NCBI RefSeq assembly: GCF_003688495.1
Contig: NZ_REFH01000007.1
Location: forward strand, 372,001-436,000
Direction of reading: 5' to 3'
Length of the DNA stretch: 64,000 nucleotides
Source: Flavobacterium weaverense
GTDB lineage: Bacteria; Bacteroidota; Bacteroidia; Flavobacteriales; Flavobacteriaceae
Positions 18,904 through 27,632 of the stretch are shown here, piece after piece. How positions within the stretch are numbered: position 1 is the first letter of the stretch; every line of letters starts with the position of its first letter. A program made the position numbers and the translations under genes. The notes below the pieces were generated by a model, which had not been told where the DNA came from, searched no databases, and was given only the letters and a program-made list of their open reading frames with translations.

Positions 18904-19117
18904 TGCAGCGGCAGGTCTCCTGACTTATTCCCATTTTGAACCGCCTTCCCATTTGATTGTTAATTCAAACAGTGGCAAAAGTTAAGACTTCATATAAATT
19001 GAAATCTGTCAAAATGTTGCATGGAACTTACAGTAACGGGCTTGTCCAGGATTTACACCTGATTCCCTCTTAGTTAACTATACCGAAAAGTATAGGTAAA
19101 CCATTGCGGTGGCAAAA
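18904..19117 (-). promoter_or_regulatory. Cobalamin riboswitch
   Basis: Read on the minus strand, the conserved core is plain: GGGAATCAGGTGTAAATCC, then AAGCCCGTTACTGTAA, then GCCACTG, and finally the B12 box AGTCAGGAGACCTGCC (plus strand 18910-18925). These are the hallmark blocks of the adenosylcobalamin riboswitch family, in the correct order and spacing. It lies upstream of the BtuB-like receptor gene and should reduce its expression when cobalamin is plentiful. The ends given are approximate. Confidence 0.95.
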
Positions 19118-19304
19118 GTAGATAAACTTTTCTTACTAATCAGCTTATTTTTGGTATTTAATAAATAATCATTGCTGGATTATGACTTTGTTTTTTGGGG
19201 AATATCTAAAGATGTGAAATAGATCGAAGAGCTTAATAAATTAAAAAAAGTCTCATTTCCCAAGATGCATGCAGGATTGAAATAACTATCTAAAAAATAT
19301 TATC

Positions 19305-20000
19305 CTAACTATATTTACTCAAATCTAAATGTAGAATAGCACCAATTTGGCTAAACTCTTCATTAATCTTTGCATTCAGGACTATCTGTTCATTTCTTAC
19401 AGGATGATTAAAAATTAACTGATGGGCGTGAAGCATCATTCCTTTTAACTCATAATTCTCTAACCACAATTTATTTTGTTTATTACAACCATGCGGCCGA
19501 CTTCCTAAAATAGGATGAAAAATATGTTTAAAATGTTTTCTCAATTGGTGCATACGGCCAGTTTCGGGAATTGCTTCTACTAAGCAATAGCGTGAGGTTG
19601 GTTTATTGTTAAATTCTAATGCAATTTCTGAAATTTGTAAACGATAAAAGTAGGTCACTGCATTTTGTGTGATGTCATCATCATTAGTTAAATCATAATC
19701 AATGGTTAGTTCTTCAGGTGACCAACCGCGTAAAATTGCTAAGTATTTTTTTTCTACTTCGCGTGTGGCAAAACGATCATTCATGATTTTTAAAATCTCT
19801 TTATCTAAAGCAAATAACAAGACGCCAGATGTTTTGCGGTCTAACCGATGAATAGGATAAACGTATTGTCCTATTTGATTTCGCAATTCTTGAATAGCAT
19901 AGACTTTGGCATCGCGTGCATAAAATGATTTATGAACTAGTAATCCACTTGGTTTATTGATGGCTATAATATATTCGTCTTGATAAAGAATTTCTAACAT
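19305..20000 (-). CDS. truC: RluA-family pseudouridine synthase (TruC-like)
   Basis: A 231-residue protein beginning MLEILYQDEYIIAINKPSGLLVHKS, with the catalytic motif HRLDRKTSGVLLFA near residue 51, in which the Asp is the nucleophile of pseudouridine synthases. The short length and lack of an N-terminal S4 domain fit TruC, which modifies U65 of some tRNAs, better than RluC/D. MHQLRKHFKHIFHPILG in the second half is also typical. RluA-like activity on rRNA cannot be ruled out. The stop is 5' of a small spacer beside the B12 riboswitch; upstream lie the tRNA genes. Confidence 0.82.
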   Translation of the reverse strand: MLEILYQDEYIIAINKPSGLLVHKSFYARDAKVYAIQELRNQIGQYVYPIHRLDRKTSGVLLFALDKEILKIMNDRFATREVEKKYLAILRGWSPEELTIDYDLTNDDDITQNAVTYFYRLQISEIALEFNNKPTSRYCLVEAIPETGRMHQLRKHFKHIFHPILGSRPHGCNKQNKLWLENYELKGMMLHAHQLIFNHPVRNEQIVLNAKINEEFSQIGAILHLDLSKYS

Positions 20001-20025
20001 TTGGCAAAAGTAACTTAAATTAAAA

Positions 20026-20056
20026 AAAGCCTCACATTTCTGTGAAGCTTTTCTAC
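20026..20056 (-). terminator. Hairpin terminator, first copy
   Basis: A hairpin formed by AGCCTCACA, TTTC and TGTGAAGCT with A and T flanks. A near-identical copy lies at 20130-20160, and both flank a decayed tRNA fragment. Confidence 0.7.
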
Positions 20057-20065
20057 TAGTTCATT

Positions 20066-20107
20066 GTAGCGAGGACTCGAACCTGTGTGCGCCGTGGCGG
20101 ATATGAG
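20066..20107 (-). pseudogene. Decayed initiator-tRNA fragment
   Basis: The plus strand reads GTAGCGAGGACTCGAACCTG and then diverges before a remnant ATATGAGCC. This matches parts of the two intact tRNA genes to the right (TAGCGGGAACAGGACTCGAACCTG and TTATGAGCCC) but lacks GGAAC near the acceptor end and most of the 5' half. It cannot fold as a tRNA. It looks like the residue of a third tandem copy. Confidence 0.65.
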
Positions 20108-20129
20108 CCTTTCTTGATTTTTTTAAATG

Positions 20130-20161
20130 AAAAAAGCTTCACATTTCTGTGAAGCTTTTCT
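20130..20161 (-). terminator. Terminator after the tRNA pair
   Basis: A perfect hairpin AAGCTTCACA, TTTC, TGTGAAGCTT with A and T runs at the sides, 3 bp from the 3' end of the first tRNA gene. It is the natural 3' end for transcripts of both tRNAs. Confidence 0.85.
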
Positions 20162-20163
20162 AG

Positions 20164-20236
20164 TAGCGGGAACAGGACTCGAACCTGTGACCTTCGGGTT
20201 ATGAGCCCGACGAGCTGCCTACTGCTCTATCCCGCG
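20164..20236 (-). tRNA. Initiator tRNA-Met (CAT), copy 1
   Basis: A 73-nt cloverleaf on the minus strand beginning CGCGGGATAGAGCAG, with the anticodon in GGGCTCATAACCC. Three consecutive G-C pairs next to the anticodon loop, an unpaired first base (C1 opposite U72) and an A11-U24 pair identify it as an initiator tRNA. The CCA end is not encoded. The sequence is identical to the copy at 20271-20343. Confidence 0.95.
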
Positions 20237-20270
20237 ATGTGCGTTTGTAATCTCAATAAGGCTACCTTAG

Positions 20271-20343
20271 TAGCGGGAACAGGACTCGAACCTGTGACCT
20301 TCGGGTTATGAGCCCGACGAGCTGCCTACTGCTCTATCCCGCG
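20271..20343 (-). tRNA. Initiator tRNA-Met (CAT), copy 2
   Basis: Same 73-nt sequence as the neighbouring gene, 34 nt upstream in the direction of transcription, with the same initiator features (C1-U72 mismatch, three G-C pairs, CAT anticodon) and no encoded CCA. The two probably arose by tandem duplication and are read as one transcript. Confidence 0.95.
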
Positions 20344-20432
20344 ATTTGTGAGTGCAAATGTACAACTAAATTTAAGAAACCCAAACATAAATTTAATAAA
20401 ATGTTTTATTTTATCTATTGACTTGATATAAC

Positions 20433-20440
20433 TACCTTTG
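20433..20440 (+). promoter_or_regulatory. Bacteroidota -7 promoter element for era
   Basis: TACCTTTG matches TAnnTTTG and lies 19 bp before the era start codon. A -33 element is not clear; a TTG at 20418 is too close for the usual spacing. Confidence 0.55.
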
Positions 20441-20459
20441 CAAAATAAATAAATTGAAA

Positions 20460-21341
20460 ATGTCACATAAAGCAGGTTTTGTAAATATCATAGGGAATCC
20501 AAACGTTGGAAAGTCCACTTTAATGAATGCTTTCGTAGGTGAAAGGTTGTCCATAATTACCTCTAAAGCGCAAACGACTCGTCATAGAATTCTTGGAATT
20601 GTAAATGGCGAAGATTTTCAATTGATTTTATCTGATACTCCTGGAATCATCAAACCTGCTTACGAAATGCAAGCATCGATGATGAATTTTGTTAAATCTG
20701 CTTTTGAAGATGCTGATATCCTGATCTATATGGTCGAAATTGGTGAGCAAGATTTGAAAGATGAAGCTTTTTTTAATAAAATCATTCACGCTACAATTCC
20801 TGTGTTGTTACTATTAAATAAAATAGATAATTCTAATCAAGAACAATTAGAAGAACAAGTTGCTTTCTGGACTGCTAAAGTTCCGAATGCTGAAATTTTT
20901 CCAATATCGGCGTTGCAAAACTTTAATGTTCCTGAAGTTTTTGGAAGAATAATTGAATTGTTACCAGAATCTCCAGCGTATTATCCAAAAGATCAATTGA
21001 CTGATAAGCCAGAAAGATTTTTTGTAAATGAAACGATTCGTGAGAAAATATTGTTGAATTACAGCAAAGAAATTCCTTATGCTGTCGAAATTGTTACGGA
21101 GGAATTTTTTGAAGATGAAAATATTATCAGAATTCGTTCTTTGATTATGGTTGAGAGAGACACTCAAAAAGGAATTATAATAGGTCATAAAGGAGCCGCT
21201 TTGAAAAAAGTAGGAACAGAAGCTCGTGCTGATTTAGAAAAATTCTTTGGAAAACAAATACATATTGAACTATATGTAAAGGTTAATAAGAATTGGAGAA
21301 GCAACGTTAATATGTTGAAGCGATTTGGTTATAACCAGTAA
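20460..21341 (+). CDS. era: GTPase Era
   Basis: About 293 residues from the ATG at 20460; a TTG two codons earlier is less likely because MSHKAGFVNIIG is the common family start. G1 is GNPNVGKST (about residue 12), G3 is DTPG and G4 is NKID. The C-terminal KH domain carries IIIGHKGAALKKVGTEARADL. Era binds 16S rRNA near its 3' end during assembly of the small ribosomal subunit. Length and domain order are normal. A promoter-like TACCTTTG precedes it. Confidence 0.97.
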   Translation: MSHKAGFVNIIGNPNVGKSTLMNAFVGERLSIITSKAQTTRHRILGIVNGEDFQLILSDTPGIIKPAYEMQASMMNFVKSAFEDADILIYMVEIGEQDLKDEAFFNKIIHATIPVLLLLNKIDNSNQEQLEEQVAFWTAKVPNAEIFPISALQNFNVPEVFGRIIELLPESPAYYPKDQLTDKPERFFVNETIREKILLNYSKEIPYAVEIVTEEFFEDENIIRIRSLIMVERDTQKGIIIGHKGAALKKVGTEARADLEKFFGKQIHIELYVKVNKNWRSNVNMLKRFGYNQ

Positions 21342-21441
21342 AATAGTTGCCAGTTTTTTAGTGTTCAGTTAGAATAAAAACTAACTACAAAATATATTGA
21401 AATCAGTATTAGAGTTTTTCTCTGATATTGATTTTTTTTTT

Positions 21442-21583
21442 AGCCCAGATCAAAATGGAAACCCCACAGTGAATAAAGCGTATTGTTGCTGTGGTTGTAG
21501 AGCGACCGTAGAAAGCTCCTGCAAGTGCATTGCAACAAAGGCTTTATGAACGAGGAGTTGAAATGGAGAGCCGGATTAGCTTC
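21442..21583 (+). repeat. Dispersed intergenic repeat, copy A
   Basis: Begins with AGCCCAGAT and continues through AATGGAAA to a central GAGCGACCGTAGAAAGCTC, ending with GGAGAGCCGGATTAGCTT. Copies B and C (32887-33021 and 40467-40608) share the two end blocks and the central block in the same order. It lies between the convergent era gene and the 165-residue membrane protein. It is the most diverged copy at its right end. Confidence 0.75.
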
Positions 21584-21589
21584 TAATAA

Positions 21590-22087
21590 TTATGACTCAA
21601 TAATTTCTAAAAATACTTTTTCAAGCTCATGCGTTTGATCGTTTCCGTTACTTCTTATTTGCTTTGCAATGAAATAAAGTAGAAACCAAGATATTACCAT
21701 AAGTGCAAGTACGACTAAATCGAAGGTATAGCTTTTATTTAAAACTGAATTGGAGTAGGCGATACCGCTAAAAATTAAAAAAATACCTGCAATTATAAAG
21801 TGTAGAAACATGAAGAAGGTCCATAAAGTGGCATCTGGTCCAAAGAGTCCTCTAATATGTGTTTCGTTTTCGCTTTTGGCTTCTAACTCTAAATGTAAAT
21901 GTGGAGAGTAGTACTTTTTTTTATCTCCTTTTATGTTAATCCAAATATGAGTTCCTCTAGTTTTTATAAAGTAATCTTGCGGATTTGACTTTGCATAATC
22001 TGCGAATTTCTGACTTAAAACAGTTGTGTTTATCATTACGTCCTTATAAAAGCGTAATCGCAGTCGCAGTTCATTATTGGCATCCAT
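21590..22087 (-). CDS. Unrecognised two-helix membrane protein
   Basis: A 165-residue protein that I cannot assign to a family. The first 80 residues are soluble and basic, with a beta-rich look (RGTHIWINIKGDKKKYYSPHLHLELEAK). Two hydrophobic helices follow at about residues 90-110 and 120-142 (TFFMFLHFIIAGIFLIFSG and LVVLALMVISWFLLYFIA), then an acidic tail. The order suggests a cytoplasmic N-terminal domain anchored by a helical hairpin. It is divergent from der, about 95 bp away. Confidence 0.75.
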   Translation of the reverse strand: MDANNELRLRLRFYKDVMINTTVLSQKFADYAKSNPQDYFIKTRGTHIWINIKGDKKKYYSPHLHLELEAKSENETHIRGLFGPDATLWTFFMFLHFIIAGIFLIFSGIAYSNSVLNKSYTFDLVVLALMVISWFLLYFIAKQIRSNGNDQTHELEKVFLEIIES

Positions 22088-22128
22088 ATTAGTATAGTTA
22101 GTTAGGTTGCGCTAATATATCAAAAAAA

Positions 22129-22159
22129 TTGATAGTCAATATATTTAACACTACCTTTG
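22129..22159 (+). promoter_or_regulatory. Bacteroidota-type promoter for der
   Basis: TTG at 22129 and TACCTTTG at 22152-22159, separated by 20 nt, match the Bacteroidota sigma factor consensus. The der start codon is 22 bp further on. Confidence 0.75.
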
Positions 22160-22181
22160 CAAAATATTTGAATAAATACTT

Positions 22182-23492
22182 ATGAATAACATTGTTGCGA
22201 TAGTAGGAAGACCTAATGTGGGGAAATCAACCCTTTTCAATAGGCTGATACAAAGAAGAGAAGCTATTGTAGATTCAGTTTCTGGAGTTACCAGAGATAG
22301 AAACTACGGTAAAAGCGAGTGGAACGGAAAAGAGTTTTCTGTAATTGACACTGGAGGTTATGTGCGTGGTTCTGATGATATTTTTGAAGGCGAAATCCGT
22401 AAGCAAGTAGAACTTGCAATTGATGAAGCTGACGTTATTATATTTGTAGTTGATGTTGAGGAAGGGATTACTCCAATGGATGATGCTGTTGCAAAACTGC
22501 TTCGTAAAGTAACAAAACCGGTTTTACTTGCGGTAAATAAGGTGGATAACGCAATGCGTGAAAAAGATGCAGTAGAGTTTTATAACCTTGGTTTAGGAGA
22601 ATATTACACTTTTGCTAGTATTTCAGGAAGTGGAACAGGAGATTTATTAGATGCATTAATTGATGCTTTTCCAATAAAACCAGAGCCAACTCAAGAAGAA
22701 GTGGTGTTACCGCGTTTTGCTGTTGTAGGTCGACCTAACGCTGGAAAATCTAGTTTTATTAATTCCTTGATAGGTAAAGATAGATATATTGTTACTGATA
22801 TTGCAGGTACAACTCGTGATTCTATTGATACTAAATTTGACCGTTTTGGTTTCGAATTTAACTTAGTGGATACTGCGGGAATCCGTCGTAAAGCTAAAGT
22901 GAAGGAAGATTTAGAATTTTATTCGGTGATGCGTTCTGTTCGTGCTATTGAACATGCTGATATTTGTATCTTGATTATTGATGCTACTCGTGGATTTGAA
23001 GGCCAAGATCAAAGTATTTTTTGGTTGGCTGAAAAGAATAGAAAAGGAGTTGTAATCTTAGTAAACAAATGGGATTTAGTTGAAAAGGAAACTATGTCTA
23101 CTCGTGATTATGAGGATAAAATTAGAGAAGAATTAATGCCGTTTACAGATGTGCCTATTCTTTTTGTTTCTGCTTTAACAAAACAACGTTTATTAAAAGC
23201 ACTTGAAGCGACCGTTAAAGTTTATGAAAATAGACAACAACGTATTGCAACTTCAAAATTTAATGAATTTATGTTGAAGGTTATTGAAGCATATCCACCG
23301 CCTGCAACTAAGGGAAAATATGTGAAAATTAAGTATTGTATGCAGTTGCCAACGCCAACTCCTCAGTTTGTGTTTTTTGCTAACATGCCTCAGTACGTTA
23401 AGGAGCCTTATAAACGCTATCTTGAAAATAAAATTAGAGAGAACTGGGACTTTTCAGGAGTACCAATTGACATCTATATTAGAGAAAAATAA
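22182..23492 (+). CDS. der: GTPase Der (EngA)
   Basis: A 436-residue protein with two tandem G domains: GRPNVGKST at about residue 8 and GRPNAGKSS at about 184, each with DTGG or DTAG and NKxD motifs. A C-terminal KH-like domain follows ([21 protein letters not shown]). Der is required for assembly of the large ribosomal subunit. Length and layout are standard. A clear promoter lies just upstream, and a hairpin with a T run follows at 23542. Confidence 0.97.
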   Translation: MNNIVAIVGRPNVGKSTLFNRLIQRREAIVDSVSGVTRDRNYGKSEWNGKEFSVIDTGGYVRGSDDIFEGEIRKQVELAIDEADVIIFVVDVEEGITPMDDAVAKLLRKVTKPVLLAVNKVDNAMREKDAVEFYNLGLGEYYTFASISGSGTGDLLDALIDAFPIKPEPTQEEVVLPRFAVVGRPNAGKSSFINSLIGKDRYIVTDIAGTTRDSIDTKFDRFGFEFNLVDTAGIRRKAKVKEDLEFYSVMRSVRAIEHADICILIIDATRGFEGQDQSIFWLAEKNRKGVVILVNKWDLVEKETMSTRDYEDKIREELMPFTDVPILFVSALTKQRLLKALEATVKVYENRQQRIATSKFNEFMLKVIEAYPPPATKGKYVKIKYCMQLPTPTPQFVFFANMPQYVKEPYKRYLENKIRENWDFSGVPIDIYIREK

Positions 23493-23541
23493 AATGTTAA
23501 AGTTGACGTAAGGAATTACGATGTCTTAAAAAAAATAACTT

Positions 23542-23582
23542 AATTCGCTGCTAGTTTGTAATAACTAACAGCGAATTTTTTT
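23542..23582 (+). terminator. Terminator hairpin abutting the next start codon
   Basis: AATTCGCTGCTAGTT, a six-base loop and AACTAACAGCGAATT form a 15-bp stem with one mismatch, followed by seven T. It is well placed as the terminator of der, but the T run ends at the ATG of the following gene (23583), which is unusual. Confidence 0.85.
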
Positions 23583-26369
23583 ATGGAAAAAAAGTACTTA
23601 CTTATTCTGTCGTTCTTTTTATGTATTTCAGCATTTGCGCAGAGCAATATTAGTCTAAAAGGTAAAGTATTAGATAAAAATACCCAAGTCCCAATTGAAG
23701 CAGCAACTGTTTTCTTGACTTCAGTAAAAGATTCAACTGTAATAGACTACACAATATCAGATAAAAATGGTTTCTTTAGAATTGACACGAAGTCAATTAC
23801 AAAACCTTTCTTTCTAAAAATTTCTTATATGGGTTATCAAACTTTCAAGAAAGAAATTCAAAGCATTGCTGAAAGTAAAGATTTTGGAATACTACAATTA
23901 CTTGAAAATCCTAACAACTTGAACGAAGTTGTAGTGAAAAGTGAAGCACCACCTATTCGAATTAAAAAAGATACTTTAGAATTCAGCGCTTCTTCATTTA
24001 AAGTTCGCCCCGACTCAAATGTTGAGACTTTATTAAAGCAACTACCTGGAGTAGAGGTAGGAACTGACGGGAAAATCACCGTAAATGGAAAAGAAGTGAA
24101 TCAAGTACTTGTCAATGGTAAACCGTTTTTTGATAAGGATGGAAAAATAGCATTACAGAGTCTACCTTCGGATATTATAAATAAAGTCCAAATTACGGAT
24201 ACAAAAACTAAAAAAGAAGAGTTAAATAAGCAAGCTTCAACCTCTAATAATGCGAGTATAAATTTAACTATTGACGAAAAGAAAAATAAAGGCTTATTTG
24301 GTAAATTCATGGGTGGCTTCGGTTCAGACGATCGATATGAAAGCAGTGCCTTAATTAATTATTTTCAAAATAAGCGTAAAATAAGCGTTCTAGCTTCGTC
24401 CAATAATATCAACTCCACTGGTTTCTCTATGGATGAGATTTTTGACAATATGGGCGGAGGAAGAAATAGTTCTATGTCTTATAACTCTGACGGCGGATCG
24501 TTTACTATTAATGGGAATCGATTTGGTAGTGGAAAAGGGATCACTCGTTCTAATATGTTAGGAGTTAATTATGCGGATGAATTAGTAAAGGATTTAGAAT
24601 CAAGCGGAAGTTATTTTTTCTCTAGTTCGAATGCTGATAATGTCAATAGGACAAAGATGATTACATTTTTACCTACTGGTGCTATTAATAGAGAGTCTGA
24701 AGCAACTACTAACGGAGAAAACTTTGGACATAATTTAAGTTTTCAACTAGAATACAAAATAGATTCTACTGCTTCGATATTTGTTGGTCCAAAATTTACA
24801 AAGTCAAATTCGACTTATAACACTAACTCTTTCGAGAAATCGATGAATGATAGCGGCCAACTTGTAAATGAAAGCACCGCTCAAGTATTTGATGATAGTG
24901 ATAGAGGAAGTTTTAGTAACTCAATAAATTTCAATAAGAGATTTAAGCGAAAAGGACGTTTTTTAAGTTTATCATTCGATAATGAGAATTCTAAAGAGAC
25001 AGTTAGTTCTTTAAATAAAACAAACACTGTTTTTTATCAAGGTTCGAATGCTCCTATAATTAGAGATCAAATAAGAAAAAATAGAAATTTAGTAGACAAA
25101 TACTCTGCTGAGGTTGAATACTCTGAGCCAGTTACAGATTCTTTAAATATTACTTTCGGTCTTAATTACAACAGTGAACTCAAATCAGACGATAGAAATA
25201 CGTACGACTTTGATTTAGGATCTCAGTCCTATTCTATAGCGAATGCTGAGCTGACAAATTATATGACATCTGATAAAAAAACCTTTCGACCTCAAACAGG
25301 ATTTTCATTAGATAATAAAAAATTAAACTTTAGTGCTACCGTAGGACCATCAATCGTGCAATTTGCAAACAATTCGTTCTATTTAGGAACGCCAACAAAT
25401 TTAACTAAAGATTACGTACTGCCTTATGCAACTGCAAGGTTAAGCTATCGATTAAATAAATCAAAATCGATCTATTTAAATTATAGCTATGATTATGATT
25501 TTCCAAACGCCAATCAAGTTTTGCCAGTGGAAGATTTATCTAATCCTTTAAGCACTGTTATAGGAAATGTAGATTTAAAACCAAGTAGTAATCAGTGGGG
25601 GTATTTTAGTTTTCGCAATTATGATTATGCAACCCGCTCGGGTTATTCTGTTTATTTTGGAGGGAATTTGTATGGTGATCAAGTGGTGTCAGCTGTAACT
25701 TATGACAGCAGTATTAAAAATAGTACAACCTTTGAAAATGTTTCTGGAACGTACTCCTCTTGGTTTGGGTCGTCTTGGAATAAAACAATAAAAAGAGAAG
25801 CTCATAATTTTAAATACGGCTTAGGTTTTAGCGCTAATTATGGATTGTCTAAAGGCTTTATAAATGATGAAATGTTTGAAGCTAAAACGCTGCGATTGAA
25901 TCCAAAAGCTAATTTCACTTACGAATATGGCGAACTGCTAACAATAAACCCGACATATAACTTTACGTATAACGATTCGAAATATAAAAATTATAAAACT
26001 GATGGTGCATCAAGTTTTATTCACCGTTTTAATATTCAAACTACGAATTATTGGCCTAAAAACTGGGTTTTTGGAAACGATTTTGGTTATACTTATAATT
26101 CTAACATTGCTGATGGTTTTAAGAAGGACTTCTATTTGTGGAATACTAGTTTAGCGTATAGCTTTTTTGACAAAAAAATGACTGCTAAAGTTAAGGTTTA
26201 TGATATTTTAAATCAAAATCAGAGCGCAACAAGAACCATATCGCCAACAAACATTCGCGACGAAGAAAATACAGTACTTAAAAGATATGTTATGTTTTCA
26301 CTGACTTATAAGCTTAACAAATTTGGAGGAAAAGAAAAACCATCTGGAAATAGAATGATTTTTCATTAA
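23583..26369 (+). CDS. Outer-membrane beta-barrel protein with carboxypeptidase-regulatory-like domain
   Basis: A 928-residue protein. It has a signal peptide (about residues 1-20, ending AFAQ), then a CarboxypepD_reg-like domain (LKGKVLDKNTQVPIEAATVFL), then a plug-like region with RPDSNVETLLKQLPGVEVGTDGKITVNG and VLVNGKPFF, and then a long barrel of the OMP_b-brl_3 type. These are TonB-receptor-like proteins, often without a known substrate. The start ATG directly follows a terminator hairpin, but the signal peptide supports it. It converges with the gene at 26459 over a shared terminator. Confidence 0.85.
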   Translation: MEKKYLLILSFFLCISAFAQSNISLKGKVLDKNTQVPIEAATVFLTSVKDSTVIDYTISDKNGFFRIDTKSITKPFFLKISYMGYQTFKKEIQSIAESKDFGILQLLENPNNLNEVVVKSEAPPIRIKKDTLEFSASSFKVRPDSNVETLLKQLPGVEVGTDGKITVNGKEVNQVLVNGKPFFDKDGKIALQSLPSDIINKVQITDTKTKKEELNKQASTSNNASINLTIDEKKNKGLFGKFMGGFGSDDRYESSALINYFQNKRKISVLASSNNINSTGFSMDEIFDNMGGGRNSSMSYNSDGGSFTINGNRFGSGKGITRSNMLGVNYADELVKDLESSGSYFFSSSNADNVNRTKMITFLPTGAINRESEATTNGENFGHNLSFQLEYKIDSTASIFVGPKFTKSNSTYNTNSFEKSMNDSGQLVNESTAQVFDDSDRGSFSNSINFNKRFKRKGRFLSLSFDNENSKETVSSLNKTNTVFYQGSNAPIIRDQIRKNRNLVDKYSAEVEYSEPVTDSLNITFGLNYNSELKSDDRNTYDFDLGSQSYSIANAELTNYMTSDKKTFRPQTGFSLDNKKLNFSATVGPSIVQFANNSFYLGTPTNLTKDYVLPYATARLSYRLNKSKSIYLNYSYDYDFPNANQVLPVEDLSNPLSTVIGNVDLKPSSNQWGYFSFRNYDYATRSGYSVYFGGNLYGDQVVSAVTYDSSIKNSTTFENVSGTYSSWFGSSWNKTIKREAHNFKYGLGFSANYGLSKGFINDEMFEAKTLRLNPKANFTYEYGELLTINPTYNFTYNDSKYKNYKTDGASSFIHRFNIQTTNYWPKNWVFGNDFGYTYNSNIADGFKKDFYLWNTSLAYSFFDKKMTAKVKVYDILNQNQSATRTISPTNIRDEENTVLKRYVMFSLTYKLNKFGGKEKPSGNRMIFH

Positions 26370-26410
26370 TAATGGTATTTTCTAACAGTATACTAAAATT
26401 ATAGAAAATA

Positions 26411-26442
26411 AAAAGTCCTGATATACTCAGGACTTTTTTTTG
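26411..26442. terminator. Bidirectional terminator
   Basis: AAAAGTCCTGA, a short loop and TCAGGACTTTT with A and T runs at both sides, placed between convergent genes and usable from either direction. Confidence 0.88.
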
Positions 26443-26458
26443 CTATAATTTTTTGTAA

Positions 26459-27460
26459 TTATTTACAATTGATCTTAATTTTAATAGAATAATTAGGATC
26501 TATTGGCTCATTAGTTTGTGCTAAACGTTGAGAGCCTGTGTTTGCTGGACAGGCAATATCATTAGTAGCGTCGTAAATTATTTTTTGACCGGATGCTATT
26601 AATTCTTTAGGGACATAAATTTGAACAGTCGTTTTCGAATATCCTGAAGGGAAATAACGAATGTAATATCCATCTGGGTGTAGCGTCCAAATACCACTAG
26701 GAAAATCCGTTCTTGCTGGAGCCATACCAGCTAATATTGCGTACTTCTCCATGTCAGCAAAAGTATAATTTCCTGAGGCAACGAGTTGACGTATTTTATT
26801 TTCTGCCTCAAGGATATTTTGTATACCACTAGGAATTTTAGATTTTGCTTTGTTCATTAAGCTTGCTGGTAAAACTCCTAGCATGCCGCCTTCCAATTGA
26901 GTCAATTCAAGAGTGCTTAATAATGCAATTGCAGTAAATTTCACTTTACCGCTATAATCTGCAAATCGTGTTCTTGCAATGATTGTCCATAATAACATTT
27001 GAATATCATTCTGACTAATTTCAGGATGGTTTTCTGCATTTTTTAGAATTGTAGTTACTATTTCTTTTTTTTGGCCTAATGTTGGAGCATACATATAACC
27101 GTCTCCTTTAGAAGGCTGAAAAGTTCCAGCTTGTAGACAATAACTTTTATTTGTCATTTCGTAAAAACCATCACATAGAATAAAACCTCCCGTGCTAGCT
27201 TTCGGCAGCAAATATAGAGGCTGTAGGTTTTTTAAAACAAATTGATCAGGAAATTTAGAGCCTAACTTATTTACATCATCAAAGGAAGTTGTTATTGCTG
27301 CTGGCTTTTTAAGCACTTCATCTAAGCCAAGTTTTTTAGCTCCGAGTGACGCTCCTACTTCTAATGCTTTTTCTTTCCAACCGCTAAACTGTGAATAAAC
27401 ACTAGTGCTTAAAGACATTGATAATAGAATAAAGACCGCGCTAAAATATAAGTTTTTCAT
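26459..27460 (-). CDS. Unrecognised secreted protein
   Basis: A 333-residue protein with a signal peptide (MKNLYFSAVFILLSMSLSTSVYSQ). I cannot assign a family. The mature part is mostly helical by composition in its first two-thirds (IVTTILKNAENHPEISQNDIQMLLW, LEAENKIRQLVAS). It ends in a beta-rich segment (GIWTLHPDGYYIRYFPSGYSKTTVQIYVP) and contains four cysteines, two near residue 96-108 and two near the C-terminus, which could form disulfides. It has no lipobox or type IX sorting tail. It may be exported to the periplasm or cell surface. Confidence 0.7.
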   Translation of the reverse strand: MKNLYFSAVFILLSMSLSTSVYSQFSGWKEKALEVGASLGAKKLGLDEVLKKPAAITTSFDDVNKLGSKFPDQFVLKNLQPLYLLPKASTGGFILCDGFYEMTNKSYCLQAGTFQPSKGDGYMYAPTLGQKKEIVTTILKNAENHPEISQNDIQMLLWTIIARTRFADYSGKVKFTAIALLSTLELTQLEGGMLGVLPASLMNKAKSKIPSGIQNILEAENKIRQLVASGNYTFADMEKYAILAGMAPARTDFPSGIWTLHPDGYYIRYFPSGYSKTTVQIYVPKELIASGQKIIYDATNDIACPANTGSQRLAQTNEPIDPNYSIKIKINCK

Positions 27461-27536
27461 TTGGAGTAGTTAAATTACTACACAAATGTAATTGTAAATT
27501 TTATAATAACAGTAGCCATTGTATTATTAAATACTT

Positions 27537-27588
27537 AAATTATAGCAACTAAATATTATTTTAAATCAATATTTAGTTGCTATAATTT
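27537..27588. repeat. 21-bp perfect inverted repeat
   Basis: Two perfect 21-base arms (27537-27557 and 27568-27588) enclose a 10-base loop downstream of the FGE-like gene. It is a stable hairpin but has no clean T run on the minus strand, so it is not a textbook terminator for that gene. Confidence 0.8.
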
Positions 27589-27632
27589 TATTTTAAAGAT
27601 AAAAACATAATATTAAAAGTCAAGTTTTAAGT

